A stretch of DNA of 64,000 nt from Ulvibacterium marinum (GCF_003626755.1 NZ_RBCJ01000001.1:620001-684000); one strand, 5' to 3'. Counted from the first letter of the stretch, positions 1 to 8,922 are shown. The notes: generated by a model from the letters alone, not told the origin. A program made the numbers and translations.

Positions 1-708
1 ATGTTTATAGACACTAAGAAGGCCGTCCTCGTGTTCCAAAATCATAACATATCCCGTATCCGCTGTCCATTCCGAAAAAATGACCATCCCATTGGCCACT
101 GCTTTTACTGGAGTGTCCCTGGGTGCCACTACATCAACTGCAAAATGCCTTTTCTCAGCGTCATATTGCTCTGAAATTGTACCATTAACTGGAGGGAACA
201 ATACCAAATCCGATTTTTCCATATTCCTTTCGAACAAGTTGTATTTATCTTCCAGGGCCACTTCCGCTCTAAGCATAGAGTCTTCCCGAATCGGAGTAAG
301 GTTTATCGTTGACGGATCCAATTTAAATTGCTCAAAAAGCGAGTCCCTATTAATTTCATTGTTTTCAATATCACCTCTGAGAACCATTCGGATATTATTC
401 AAGTACCTATTGGTATAATCTAGTGTTCGGACCAAAGAATCCGTTTTATAGGTAAGCTCGGTGGCCTGTCTTTTAAGTTTGGTGGAAGAATAACCAGGTA
501 TATATTCGCGTAACGGAGTAAAAGCAATGAGCAAGGTGGTAAGGCCTATTAACCCGATAATGCAAAGAGATCCTGTTACAAAAACATTAAGCCGGCTTAA
601 TTTGAAGGATATCTTTTCCTCAAAAGTGCTTTCATTAAGTATCACCAAACGATACTTGTGCAGTAGCTTTCTTCTGATTTCCTTACGTTTTTTGACTTTT
701 TTGGCCAT
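1..708 (-). CDS. M23 family metallopeptidase (LytM-like), 3' end cut by window edge
   Basis: Open reading frame of 236 codons from an ATG at 708 that runs off the left edge without a stop. The product starts with a basic stretch (MAKKVKKRKEIRRK), has one membrane segment at about residues 45-67, then a periplasmic region. An M23 signature H-F-A-V-D, with histidine near residue 188, lies in a context typical of the fold (VVAPRDTPVKAVANG). The last visible codons read SVYKH, just where the second zinc-ligand motif of the family should follow, so only the C-terminal tail is missing. Family knowledge: such proteins cut peptide cross-bridges in peptidoglycan or, when degenerate, activate amidases. 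It is divergent from tatA, an arrangement I believe is common in flavobacteria. Confident of the family; the substrate is unknown. Confidence 0.88.
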   Translation of the reverse strand, partial: MAKKVKKRKEIRRKLLHKYRLVILNESTFEEKISFKLSRLNVFVTGSLCIIGLIGLTTLLIAFTPLREYIPGYSSTKLKRQATELTYKTDSLVRTLDYTNRYLNNIRMVLRGDIENNEINRDSLFEQFKLDPSTINLTPIREDSMLRAEVALEDKYNLFERNMEKSDLVLFPPVNGTISEQYDAEKRHFAVDVVAPRDTPVKAVANGMVIFSEWTADTGYVMILEHEDGLLSVYKH

Positions 709-861
709 AGTATACAAAGATAAGGATGCAAATGAATTTTGTCCGGTTCCAATCTAAAAATTGGCTTCACCCTTAGATACGGAAAAAGTCGGATAAAAGT
801 CCATGCAATTTAATTATGCCGCTTTCGTTGTTATTAACAATGAACTAATTACATTATTTCG

Positions 862-869
862 TACATTTG
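862..869 (+). promoter_or_regulatory. Candidate -7 element of the tatA promoter
   Basis: TACATTTG matches the Bacteroidota -7 consensus TAnnTTTG and sits 23 nt before the tatA start. I see no convincing TTTG at -33, so this rests on one element. Confidence 0.4.
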
Positions 870-891
870 TTATCTATCTAATTCATAAACT

Positions 892-1074
892 ATGACAGCT
901 TTACATATATTTCTGGCCATTGGCCCATGGCAGATAGCCATAATTGTTATGGTAGTACTTCTTTTGTTCGGTGGCAAAAAAATACCGGAATTGATGCGTG
1001 GTCTCGGTAGCGGCATCAAGGAGTTCAAGGATGCTTCCAAGGAAGATGAGAAATTGGAAGAGAAAAAAGAGTAG
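892..1074 (+). CDS. tatA: Sec-independent protein translocase subunit TatA/TatE
   Basis: A 60-residue protein of the TatA/E family. After a short N-terminus comes one membrane helix ([21 protein letters not shown]), the hinge [21 protein letters not shown] that forms the amphipathic helix, and an acidic/basic tail ([11 protein letters not shown]). In the family, TatA oligomers form the channel that exports folded twin-arginine substrates together with TatC, which is not in this window. The length is at the short end of the family but complete. It is transcribed away from the M23 peptidase and followed by a strong terminator, so it is probably monocistronic. Confidence 0.95.
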   Translation: MTALHIFLAIGPWQIAIIVMVVLLLFGGKKIPELMRGLGSGIKEFKDASKEDEKLEEKKE

Positions 1075-1098
1075 AAAATTATATTCAATATGCATTCC

Positions 1099-1126
1099 AA
1101 ACCCGGTGAATTCACCGGGTTTTTTA
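1099..1126 (+). terminator. Rho-independent terminator of tatA
   Basis: Perfect inverted repeat ACCCGGTGAA/TTCACCGGGT (1101-1120) preceded by A residues and followed by a run of six T. The stem is GC-rich and lies 26 nt after the tatA stop. Confidence 0.9.
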
Positions 1127-1383
1127 TCTCAACTGTATTTTATATACCTTTTGGTTTATTTTGAGGCCTCTTCTTTCTCGTTGTTGCTTCTAATTTCACT
1201 TTCCCGTAAAAAGCGTTGGGAAACTATAATAATATTCCTCTACACGACAAAAAATATGCCTTTCACAACAAAAAATCACTAGGGCATACAGGAAACACTA
1301 TTTTCAACGTTTACAAGCATGTGCGCATGTTATATCATTACATGACGTATTTGGAAATAGCAATCAACCCATCCCCCTTTCCC
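1127..1383. other. Leader region between the tatA terminator and the OmpA gene
   Basis: About 260 nt with no supportable gene. One frame stays open into the downstream OmpA gene from 1216, but it lacks a signal peptide at that start and has unremarkable composition, so I treat it as untranslated leader. No clear TAnnTTTG element was found close to the chosen start. Confidence 0.5.
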
Positions 1384-3858
1384 ATGAAAAAACTGATTTT
1401 GGCTTATGTGCTTTTGCTTTCCCTTGGTTTAATCGCCCAAAACGATTCCCAAGTTGGTATAGCGGGCATCAATCAGGAAATCGGCGAAGACTCTTATTTG
1501 GACACAGACAGCACGCCTTCCATTGCCTTCAGCGAAACCTTTGAAGAAGCAGCAAAAAGGAACAATATTGCCCATAGAAAGATGACTAACCTGATGGACA
1601 TCGAGGACGGTTATTATATTATTGCGGGTATCTTCAGTAGAAAGGAGAATCTTAAAAAAACAATTAAAAAATTTACCAGAAAAGGATTTTCCTCAGGATC
1701 CATAGCCAATTCCGAAAACGGCCTTAACTACGTATATCTGGAATACCATCCTTTTGGGCTGGAAGCGGTGGATGCCTGTGCATCAAAATTAAATGGTAAA
1801 TACAAGGGAGATGTTTGGATATTGGAGGCAGAAAAAGAAGTCTTCGCAGAAGAGCCTATTGCCTTGGAAAAGGTAGACTATGAAATGTTGAACACTAAAA
1901 ATTCCGTTGCCCCTAACGTCGTGCAAAAGGAAATCCACAGCCCCAGAAAAAATTTACTTATTCAAAAGGCAGATCAATATTTTGAGAAAATGTGGTATGC
2001 AGAAGCGGCGGATCTTTACGAGGAAGCCTTGAAAAAGGGAAAGGATAACTACTATTCCTTCGACATTATCCAAAAAGCTGGAGATGCCCACTATTTCAAT
2101 ACCAATATGGAAAAGGCTTTCCATTGGTATAACTTGCTCTATAAGAATTATAAAGATGAAATGTCCGCTGATAACATCTTCAAATATGCACATTCCCTAA
2201 AGGGGACAGGCAAATATGCCCGTTCTAAACGATTAATGCGATTGTATAACCGTAAAATGAAAAAAGGCGATTTCGCAAAAATTACGGACGCCACCACACA
2301 AACCCGTAATGAAGTGGTTTTGGATAAGATTTTGGGGACAGAGGAAAAATTGGATATCCATAACTTGTCCATTAATTCAAAGTATTCCGAGTTTTCCCCT
2401 ATGTTCTTGGATTCAAACCAAGTTGTTTTTGCTTCTTCTGCAGATTCATCTTTTTTTACTACCAGAAGGTATAAGTGGAACAATCAACCCTTTTTGGATC
2501 TTTATGTTGCCAAAATGAATGAAGAATCCCAAGATCTTCGTAATGCCATAAAATATTCAAAGAAGATTAACACAAAATATCATGAGGCTTCCGTAACCTT
2601 TTCACCGGATAATTCCACCATGTATTTTACTCGAAATAATTACGGGAAAAAACTAAAGCGCGATAAAAATGGAGTCAACCATTTAAAAATATATATGTCC
2701 AAAAAAGTCAATGGAGATTGGATAGAGGCTGTGGAGGTCCCATTTAATAGCGATGATTATTCCACTGGACACCCGGCATTAAGTCCGGATGGCAAACAGC
2801 TGTATTTTGTTTCTGATATGCCAGGAAGCATTGGTCAAACTGATATTTTCGTAGTAGATGTACTGGGAGACGGAAATTTTTCAGAACCTAGGAATTTGGG
2901 CCCTACCATAAATACAGAAAGAAAGGAGATGTTTCCTTTTATCAATTCCAATAAACTGTATTTCTCTTCCGATGGCCATGTTGGGCTTGGTGGATTGGAT
3001 GTGTATGAGGCAACATATAGCGAAGAGGAAGGCTTTGGAGAGGCGGTAAACCTTGGCAAACCTATAAACAGCAATAAAGACGATTTCTCCTATATCGTAA
3101 ACGAAGAGACCCTAGAAGGTTTTTTTGCTTCCAACAGGCCCGGGGGCAAAGGAGATGACGATATCTATTCCTTTAAAAGGTTGGTCGTAGAAGAGATTCC
3201 AGAAAATCTTAATGCCATAGCAGGTGTGGTCACCGAACTCATTACTGGAGATGTTATGCCGCAAACTATGGTAGAATTATTGGACGAAAATGGAATCAAA
3301 CTCAAAGAAGTTGTGACCGGAGATGATGGAACTTTTGTTTTTGAGGATTTGGACGGAGACACCAAATATACTCTGAAAACAACACAAGAGGAATTCTTTG
3401 AGAATGAGCTAAAAGTGAGCACCAGGGAGAATGAACGTATGGAAGTTGACATTTCCATGCGACGATTAAAAGAAATGATTGCCATTGAAGACGGTATCAA
3501 GAAACTAAAGACAGAAATGATTCATTTCGACTTTGATAAGTCCTATATACGGAAGGATGCCGCCGAGGAATTGGATAAACTGGTAGAGGTCATGAACGAA
3601 TACCCTGATATGGTTATCAAAATTGAATCCCATACCGATTCTAGAGGTAGTAAAGTGTATAACGAATACCTCTCTGACAAAAGGGCCAAATCCTCAAGGG
3701 ATTACTTAATTTCAAAAGGAGTTGCACCGGAACGTATTGAAAGTGCCAAAGGATATGGAGAAAATCGATTGCTCAACGAGTGTGATGGTACTGTTAGATG
3801 TACCGAAGCCAATCACCACCTTAACCGTAGATCCGAGTTTATCATTGTAAGCATGTAA
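1384..3858 (+). CDS. OmpA-family protein with SPOR-like, TPR, PD40 propeller and CRD domains (PorE-like)
   Basis: I place the start at 1384, where MKKLILAYVLLLSLGLIAQ gives a clean signal peptide (824 residues); an open frame extends upstream to 1216. Order of parts: an SPOR-like domain near residues 70-150 (DGYYIIAGIFSR to GDVWILEAEK), TPR-like helices near 190-290, WD40/PD40-type repeats near 310-600 (FSPDNSTMYFTRN, LSPDGKQLYFVSD, NSNKLYFSSDG), a carboxypeptidase-regulatory-like beta domain near 615-690, and a C-terminal OmpA peptidoglycan-binding domain (IHFDFDKSYIRKDAAEELD; NHHLNRRSEFIIVS). TPR-PD40-CRD-OmpA is the architecture known for PorE of the type IX secretion system, which links outer-membrane PorP-type proteins to the cell wall. 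The N-terminal SPOR-like domain is an addition and resembles those in the PorP-type protein at 27463. It appears to be a single-gene unit with its own terminator. Confidence 0.88.
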   Translation: MKKLILAYVLLLSLGLIAQNDSQVGIAGINQEIGEDSYLDTDSTPSIAFSETFEEAAKRNNIAHRKMTNLMDIEDGYYIIAGIFSRKENLKKTIKKFTRKGFSSGSIANSENGLNYVYLEYHPFGLEAVDACASKLNGKYKGDVWILEAEKEVFAEEPIALEKVDYEMLNTKNSVAPNVVQKEIHSPRKNLLIQKADQYFEKMWYAEAADLYEEALKKGKDNYYSFDIIQKAGDAHYFNTNMEKAFHWYNLLYKNYKDEMSADNIFKYAHSLKGTGKYARSKRLMRLYNRKMKKGDFAKITDATTQTRNEVVLDKILGTEEKLDIHNLSINSKYSEFSPMFLDSNQVVFASSADSSFFTTRRYKWNNQPFLDLYVAKMNEESQDLRNAIKYSKKINTKYHEASVTFSPDNSTMYFTRNNYGKKLKRDKNGVNHLKIYMSKKVNGDWIEAVEVPFNSDDYSTGHPALSPDGKQLYFVSDMPGSIGQTDIFVVDVLGDGNFSEPRNLGPTINTERKEMFPFINSNKLYFSSDGHVGLGGLDVYEATYSEEEGFGEAVNLGKPINSNKDDFSYIVNEETLEGFFASNRPGGKGDDDIYSFKRLVVEEIPENLNAIAGVVTELITGDVMPQTMVELLDENGIKLKEVVTGDDGTFVFEDLDGDTKYTLKTTQEEFFENELKVSTRENERMEVDISMRRLKEMIAIEDGIKKLKTEMIHFDFDKSYIRKDAAEELDKLVEVMNEYPDMVIKIESHTDSRGSKVYNEYLSDKRAKSSRDYLISKGVAPERIESAKGYGENRLLNECDGTVRCTEANHHLNRRSEFIIVSM

Positions 3859-3884
3859 CAAAGACATAGAATACATCAAAAAAA

Positions 3885-3919
3885 GGCCGATAGCTATTAC
3901 CCACCTATCGGCCTTTTTT
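3885..3919 (+). terminator. Rho-independent terminator of the OmpA-family gene
   Basis: Stem GGCCGATAG (3885-3893) pairs with CTATCGGCC (3905-3913), with an 11-nt loop, A residues before and TTTTTT after. It works in principle in both directions. Confidence 0.9.
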
Positions 3920-4096
3920 GTTTGTCAAAATAGTCCAAAAGGCAAGTCAAATTGGGTTGGAACAAAGTTCTGTTTTCAAAAAAGATGAATTTCACAACAT
4001 CCCTTAGACCCTTTACAACAAAAGGTGTTCGATGAAATACAAAAAATATGGTTTTTGAGTTATACCTATAACCTATTTAACTAAAATCCCAACATC

Positions 4097-4267
4097 ATGA
4101 AAAACATCCTACTTATTAGAGAAATCTATTTGGAAGCTTTTAAAAACCTTGGCCATTATTTAGTGAAATCCTATTTTAAAGCTTTTTCTTGGTTTTGTTT
4201 CGCAAGCTTCTTAATCGTACTTTATGCTTTCTTGTTTAGAGTCTCAACTGGCTTTGCCTTTGACTAA
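4097..4267 (+). CDS. Small membrane protein, 56 residues, first of two tandem paralogues
   Basis: ATG at 4097, TAA at 4265. The protein starts MKNILLIREIYLEAFKNLGH, has a basic/aromatic middle (SYFKAFSWFCFA), one probable membrane helix near residues 31-48 and the tail FRVSTGFAF. The neighbour at 4564 encodes a protein identical at 31 of 56 positions by my hand alignment, with the same length. That conservation at the protein level, with less similar DNA, shows both are translated genes. Each copy has its own terminator. I do not recognise a characterised family; function unknown. The conserved EIYxEAFK and YFKAFSWFCFA blocks suggest a membrane-bound regulator or partner peptide, but this is inference. 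Confidence 0.82.
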   Translation: MKNILLIREIYLEAFKNLGHYLVKSYFKAFSWFCFASFLIVLYAFLFRVSTGFAFD

Positions 4268-4298
4268 TCGTATAATACCAACCTAACTTTTGATAAGG

Positions 4299-4323
4299 GC
4301 GTCCCATTAGGGGCGCTTTTTTT
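4299..4323 (+). terminator. Terminator after the first small membrane gene
   Basis: GCGTCCC (4299-4305) pairs with GGGGCGC (4310-4316), with one G-T pair and a 4-nt loop, followed by seven T. It lies 31 nt after the stop codon. Confidence 0.8.
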
Positions 4324-4563
4324 GTGCCACTATAGAGCCATGGATTCCATTGCAACAACTCGCCATTTCGGAAATACACCTTTTGTATATGTCTTACAGA
4401 GTTTCATAACGCCTTTCACCGAAAAACAAATACGCTTCACCGAGCCATAACAATACCGCATTTTACACAACTATAATTTAAGGGCTTTCATCCAAAAAGT
4501 TTAAGGTTGCCTTGACAAATTTAGAACTTAGCTTTCTAGTTAACTTGAAAAAAGAGAAAGCAT
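4324..4563. other. Intergenic region between the twin small genes
   Basis: About 240 nt without a gene. Near 4510-4540 there is TTGAC and, 16-17 nt on, TAGCTTTC, an imperfect match to the TTTG / TAnnTTTG promoter; this may drive the second copy. Nothing else stands out. Confidence 0.35.
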
Positions 4564-4734
4564 ATGAATAAATTACTACTTGTAAAGGAAATTTATGTGG
4601 AGGCATTTAAGGACTGGACCTATAAAATTCTTAATCGATATTTTAAGGCTTTTTCCTGGTTTTGTTTTGCGTTGCTTGCAATTGCAGCCTATGCCCTTAT
4701 TTATAGAATATCCACGGGCTTTGCCTTTGTTTGA
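4564..4734 (+). CDS. Small membrane protein, 56 residues, second of two tandem paralogues
   Basis: ATG at 4564, TGA at 4732. It starts MNKLLLVKEIYVEAFKDWTY, carries the block RYFKAFSWFCFALLAIAAYA with one membrane helix near residues 31-48, and ends YRISTGFAFV. It has the same length as the copy at 4097 and the same invariant positions (E-I-Y, E-A-F-K, Y-F-K-A-F-S-W-F-C-F-A, S-T-G-F-A-F). The N-terminal third and the helix interior have diverged, which suggests an old duplication under purifying selection. It has its own strong terminator. Function unknown; no recognised domain. Confidence 0.82.
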   Translation: MNKLLLVKEIYVEAFKDWTYKILNRYFKAFSWFCFALLAIAAYALIYRISTGFAFV

Positions 4735-4756
4735 TAAATATAAATCACAACAAAAA

Positions 4757-4786
4757 GGCCCCTACGAATTGGTAGGGGCCTTTTTT
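4757..4786 (+). terminator. Terminator after the second small membrane gene
   Basis: GGCCCCTAC (4757-4765) pairs perfectly with GTAGGGGCC (4772-4780), with A residues before and TTTTTT after. It also lies just beyond the 3' end of the convergent DUF4837 gene and may serve both. Confidence 0.9.
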
Positions 4787-4816
4787 ATGCTAGGTGTTCG
4801 CAATAGCGTAACACTC

Positions 4817-5809
4817 CTACTGTGTTTCAAATTTTAGTGTTTTCAAAATAGCCTCCAACTCAAACATATAGTCCCTTTTTTCCGTTGCGGGGGCAAAAGT
4901 AAAGCCTTCCAAGACTATTTTTCTTGAGTTTTTGGAATCGTCAATGATATAGGTCACAAAGGGACCAGCCATCGGATAATTTTTGATATCCCAAATACCT
5001 CTGATCTCAATTACATTTTTTCCAATAATTGTAGTATGATATACTGAAGGGGAAAATGCCGGCTCTGTACGCATATGAGTTCTTTTCCCCGGCACATCCG
5101 GACCAGGAATGTATTTACTGCCAATGGAATCGCGCATTCTTATAATGTCCCTTACCAATGTTGAATCATTTGAGAAACTATTGTAGGGCGCCTCATAAGC
5201 AATGATGTTCATGGTACCCTTTGGAACCTGCCTGTCTATCCAAACAAAATTATCTTCATGTTTCCCTACTTTGTAAATGGATGGAATAGTTAGGGAAACA
5301 CCAAATTCTTCTTGCAGAACTTGTTCCTTGTTTAGGGAACGTAAGAATCGTTTCTGTGCTTCCTTTACTTCCAGATTCTTAAATTCCGCTATAATCTGGC
5401 TTGATTTTTCGCTTAAATTTTCAATAATCTCATCCTCGGTCCTGCCTTTAATCACCGCAACCTTTTGTGGAGTGGCGTACATATCTGTCTTTACATGGGC
5501 AATGTCCAAAGAATCCTTTTGGACATACAATGTAGAGCGCCTGTAGCGGGTGGTTCCCGTAAAAACACTAGGAGGTAAGTGTTGAATGGTAAAAAGTGGC
5601 TCGTCCCAAATAAGGCCCACAACAGGAGCGGCAAAATGTTTTCTTACCTCATCTCCTACCTTTCCTTTCCACAATTCGTTATCCATTACAACGGCCAAGG
5701 AGTTTATGGCGCCAACAGAGTTAGGCTTATAGTCGTTTCGGTTGGAATCCTTGCAGGAATTGACCAGTAATGTAAGGGAGAGCAGAGCTAGTACTTGTAG
5801 TTTTTTCAT
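4817..5809 (-). CDS. DUF4837 family lipoprotein
   Basis: 330 residues. The N-terminus MKKLQVLALLSLTLLVNSCKD is a lipoprotein signal with the lipobox LVNSC. The body matches what I recall of DUF4837, a Bacteroidota-specific family of unknown function (motifs NSLAVVMDNELWKGKVGD, IWDEPLFTIQHLPP and a C-terminal ITYIIDD-like strand region). It lies downstream of the LysM transglycosylase on the same strand, and its start codon overlaps the stop of a possible 33-residue frame (ATGA). It is probably an envelope protein; its role is not established. Confidence 0.85.
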   Translation of the reverse strand: MKKLQVLALLSLTLLVNSCKDSNRNDYKPNSVGAINSLAVVMDNELWKGKVGDEVRKHFAAPVVGLIWDEPLFTIQHLPPSVFTGTTRYRRSTLYVQKDSLDIAHVKTDMYATPQKVAVIKGRTEDEIIENLSEKSSQIIAEFKNLEVKEAQKRFLRSLNKEQVLQEEFGVSLTIPSIYKVGKHEDNFVWIDRQVPKGTMNIIAYEAPYNSFSNDSTLVRDIIRMRDSIGSKYIPGPDVPGKRTHMRTEPAFSPSVYHTTIIGKNVIEIRGIWDIKNYPMAGPFVTYIIDDSKNSRKIVLEGFTFAPATEKRDYMFELEAILKTLKFETQ

Positions 5810-5907
5810 TTTGCGTCCAGATTAATACTCTTGCGAGTGTTCTCAATATAGGAAAATACAATGTAGCCAGCTACCAAAATCGTTCCATAGTTGTAAAACT
5901 CTAACAA
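5806..5907 (-). CDS. Possible 33-residue membrane peptide coupled to the DUF4837 gene
   Basis: Between the LysM transglycosylase and the DUF4837 gene a frame stays open and ends in TGA that overlaps the DUF4837 ATG (ATGA), the classic geometry of translational coupling. It has no ATG; the best start is TTG at 5907, giving MLEFYNYGTILVAGYIVFSY then IENTRKSINLDAK. The middle is a plausible membrane helix followed by a basic/polar tail. The evidence is geometry and hydrophobic pattern only, and an open frame of this length could occur by chance, so I hold it loosely. Confidence 0.35.
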   Translation of the reverse strand: MLEFYNYGTILVAGYIVFSYIENTRKSINLDAK

Positions 5908-5929
5908 GAATTTAACCTTCTTCCTAGGT

Positions 5930-7579
5930 TTAGGAAGGACATTCGCAAAGTTTTAGCTTGGTTCCCGGCTTTAGACTATTGCTATTAAGGCCATTCCATT
6001 GTTTTAATTTATCAACACTTACTCCAGGGTATTTCCTGGATATCGTCCAAAGGGAATCCCCACTGCGCACGGTATGTACTTTTGCGCCCGGAGGAAAATT
6101 CTGGTTTTGTGCTTTTGAAGTAGTTTTAGTTTGGTTGGAAGCCACAGCGGCCCCGGGTGTTCTTCTTGGAAAAATGGTCAATCGTTGTCCAACTCGTAAA
6201 TTATTGCTTCGAAGACCGTTCCATCGCTTGATTTGGCTTACGCCTACCCCATATCTTTCAGCAATCTTTCCGAGGTAATCACCACTTCTAACCCGGTAGC
6301 GAATCCTGTTGTTCGACGCGGCCTTTACCAATTGTGGTAATGGGCTTTCCTTACTTTTCAATTCTTTTTCTACGTGGGCATAAATGGCTTCCTCATTGGC
6401 GACAAACTTGCCCATGACCGATTTAGGCAGACGAAGAATATGTTGCTTGCCCTCAATATAAGGTATTACGTTAAGTTTATAGGAGGGGTTCAAAATTTTC
6501 AATTCTTCCTTACTTATTCCGATAAGTTCGGAAATCTGGTCAAATGTTATAAGGCTTTTTACATGTATAGTATCGGTTTCAAAATAAGGTCGTTCTATTT
6601 TCCTCCGGATAAGGTCGTGTTCCTCCGCATATTCGAAAATGTACATAGTGGCCAGGAATGCAGGTACATAGCCTGCGGTTTCCCTAGGAAGGTTGCGCCG
6701 TAAATTCCAATAGTTTTTATAGCCTCCGGATCTTCTTATGGCCTTGTTTACATTTCCGGGGCCCGAGTTGTAGGCCGCTAGGGCCAAGTCCCAATCACCA
6801 AAGATATCATAGAGTTTAGAGAGGTATTTACAAGCTGCCTCCGTGGATTTAACGGGGTCACTTCGTTCATCTACATAACTGGTTACATTGAGCTTGTACA
6901 TTTTTCCGGTACCATACATGAATTGCCAAAGACCTGTTGCCCCCACACGTGATCGTGCCCTTGGGTTTAAGGCAGATTCTACAATGGACAAATATTTCAT
7001 TTCCAAAGGAATATCGTAGTTGTCCAATTGCTGTTCAAAAAGAGGGAAGTAGAACTGGCTTGTGGTAAGCATACGTTGCATCAAATCCCTTTTGCGCGTC
7101 AAAAAAGATTTTATGACGTTTTCCAAAGATGGATTATACACTACGTTGAAAGGCGTTTTTTGATTCAATTTTGCCAGCCTTGCCTTTAGGCTGTCCGTTG
7201 GCAGGTCATAGGTATATAGTTCCTCTTCCTCTGGCACTACCTCCAAACTCTGTGTGGATACCTCCTCATACATCTCATCAAAGAGTGCTGCATTTTCATA
7301 GAGTTCCTTCATCCAAAGACTATCATACCTAGCTGCCGCCGCATGGTCCTTTAGATTATATTTAACCTTGCCTTCCTGTTTAATTATTACAAGAGGATTA
7401 TCCACTAATTCCACTTTGGTATCCATCCGCTCCATCTGCTCAACACCCTTTAAATCCAAAGTGGTAGTATCCGTAACCGTTACAGGGTTTTGAATGCTAT
7501 CTGTTTCTTGGGAGGTTAGCCAATTAATACATAGGAAGAGGATTAAAAAGGCGAGGCGACTATTTCCTTTTGTTGTCAT
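5930..7579 (-). CDS. Lytic transglycosylase with two LysM domains (MltD-like)
   Basis: 549 residues with a signal peptide (LAFLILFLCINWLTSQE). A goose-type SLT lysozyme domain spans about residues 180-330; the catalytic glutamate lies in LSIVESALNPRARSRVGATG and is followed by LWQFMYGTG and the conserved AAYNSGPGNVNKAIR. Two C-terminal LysM domains follow (RYRVRSGDYLGKIAERYGV and VHTVRSGDSLWTISRKYPGV), each about 45 residues. Family knowledge: such enzymes cleave the MurNAc-GlcNAc bond to anhydromuropeptides and are anchored to glycan by LysM. A long N-terminal extension before the SLT domain (about residues 25-150) has no domain I recognise. It lies upstream of the DUF4837 lipoprotein, probably in one transcription unit. 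Confidence 0.93.
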   Translation of the reverse strand: MTTKGNSRLAFLILFLCINWLTSQETDSIQNPVTVTDTTTLDLKGVEQMERMDTKVELVDNPLVIIKQEGKVKYNLKDHAAAARYDSLWMKELYENAALFDEMYEEVSTQSLEVVPEEEELYTYDLPTDSLKARLAKLNQKTPFNVVYNPSLENVIKSFLTRKRDLMQRMLTTSQFYFPLFEQQLDNYDIPLEMKYLSIVESALNPRARSRVGATGLWQFMYGTGKMYKLNVTSYVDERSDPVKSTEAACKYLSKLYDIFGDWDLALAAYNSGPGNVNKAIRRSGGYKNYWNLRRNLPRETAGYVPAFLATMYIFEYAEEHDLIRRKIERPYFETDTIHVKSLITFDQISELIGISKEELKILNPSYKLNVIPYIEGKQHILRLPKSVMGKFVANEEAIYAHVEKELKSKESPLPQLVKAASNNRIRYRVRSGDYLGKIAERYGVGVSQIKRWNGLRSNNLRVGQRLTIFPRRTPGAAVASNQTKTTSKAQNQNFPPGAKVHTVRSGDSLWTISRKYPGVSVDKLKQWNGLNSNSLKPGTKLKLCECPS

Positions 7580-7698
7580 GGATTAAGCTAAATATTAAGG
7601 TGGGGCTAGCTAAAATCGCTTTTTTTTCTCAAAGAATAAAATTTTGCAATGTTAAAGCCGTTCCTTCGGACTTCGATGCCCGTTAATCGATAACGCCT

Positions 7699-8892
7699 TT
7701 ATGCTCCGATTATTGCAGCTATTCCCGGTAAGGTTTTACCTTCCAGGCTTTCGAGCATAGCACCTCCTCCCGTAGATACATAGCTTACTTTGTCCTCAAA
7801 ACCGAATTGCTTTACCGCAGCCACGGAATCGCCGCCACCGACCAACGAAAATGCACCATTTTGAGTAGCCGCATCTATGTAGTTCCCAACGGCTATGGTT
7901 CCCTTAGCAAAGTTCTCCATTTCAAAGACACCGACAGGGCCGTTCCACAAAATAGTCCTGCACTTTTGAATGACTTCCCCAAAACTTTCCAGAGTCTTGG
8001 GCCCAGCATCCAAACCTTGCCACCCGTCAGGTATTTTATCTACATCCACTACTTGGGTGTCGGCTTCATTGGCAAAATCATTTGCAGCCAAAACATCCGA
8101 AGGAAGGTGCACTTCCACTCCCTTTTTTTTGGCTTGGTCCAAAATTTCCATGGCGAGTTCCATTTTGTCGTCCTCACAAATGGAATTGCCAACTTTCCCG
8201 CCTTGGGCCTTTACAAAGGTATAGGTCATTCCGCCACCGATGATCAAGTGGTCTACCTTGTCCAGGATATTTTCTATTATAGTGATTTTGCTGGATACTT
8301 TTGCACCGCCCAAGATAGCCAAAACGGGTTTTTCCCCGGTCCGCATTACTTTCTCTATGGCATCGATTTCCTTTGCCAGTAAATACCCAAAACATTTTTT
8401 GTCTTGAAAAAACTTGGCAACTATTGTTGTAGAAGCATGTGCACGATGTGCCGTCCCAAAAGCATCGTTCACATAAATGTCCCCTAGCTTTGAAAGCTTT
8501 TCCGCAAAACCTTGATCTCCTTTTTCCTCTTCGGCATAAAACCGAAGGTTTTCCAATAGGAGCACTTCACCTGGTTGTAATTCCGAAACGACCAATTCTA
8601 CGCTTTCCCCAGCACTATCATCCACAAACTTTACCTGCACTCCGATAATCTCGGAAACCTTGGGGCAAATATGCTTTAGCGAAAGACCCGGATTGCGCTG
8701 CCCCTTTGGTCTCCCAAGATGGCTCATTAAAACAGCACTACCACCATCTTCAAGTACTTTTATAATTGTGGGTTTGGCCGCTTCGATCCGGTTGGTATCC
8801 GTAACATTAAAATCAGCATCCAAGGGAACGTTAAAATCCACCCTGATCAGAGCTTTTTTGTTGTCGAAGTTAAAATCATCAATAGTCTTCAT
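7699..8892 (-). CDS. pgk: Phosphoglycerate kinase
   Basis: 397 residues from ATG at 8892; a TTG two codons further upstream is less likely. Glycolytic enzyme that transfers phosphate between 1,3-bisphosphoglycerate and ADP in the cytoplasm. The sequence shows RVDFNVPLD near residue 20 (substrate site), SHLGRPKG near 60, [10 protein letters not shown] near 117, [11 protein letters not shown] near 200 and the C-terminal nucleotide site [11 protein letters not shown] near 350, all in family order and at the usual family length. It lies downstream of nothing on its strand and diverges from holB. Confidence 0.98.
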   Translation of the reverse strand: MKTIDDFNFDNKKALIRVDFNVPLDADFNVTDTNRIEAAKPTIIKVLEDGGSAVLMSHLGRPKGQRNPGLSLKHICPKVSEIIGVQVKFVDDSAGESVELVVSELQPGEVLLLENLRFYAEEEKGDQGFAEKLSKLGDIYVNDAFGTAHRAHASTTIVAKFFQDKKCFGYLLAKEIDAIEKVMRTGEKPVLAILGGAKVSSKITIIENILDKVDHLIIGGGMTYTFVKAQGGKVGNSICEDDKMELAMEILDQAKKKGVEVHLPSDVLAANDFANEADTQVVDVDKIPDGWQGLDAGPKTLESFGEVIQKCRTILWNGPVGVFEMENFAKGTIAVGNYIDAATQNGAFSLVGGGDSVAAVKQFGFEDKVSYVSTGGGAMLESLEGKTLPGIAAIIGA

Positions 8893-8914
8893 GTGCAAAG
8901 GGTTTAGAGAGTGG

Positions 8915-8922
8915 CAAATGTA
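8915..8922 (-). promoter_or_regulatory. Candidate -7 element of the pgk promoter
   Basis: On the minus strand the sequence reads TACATTTG, an exact match to TAnnTTTG, 22 nt upstream of the pgk ATG. No clear -33 TTTG was found. Confidence 0.4.

Noticed and set aside
1216-1383. Upstream extension of the OmpA-family frame by 56 codons
   Set aside because: The signal peptide begins at 1384 and the extension has no coding character.
7807-8382. A 191-codon frame on the plus strand inside pgk
   Set aside because: It lies wholly antisense to a certain pgk and shows no domain or sensible composition.
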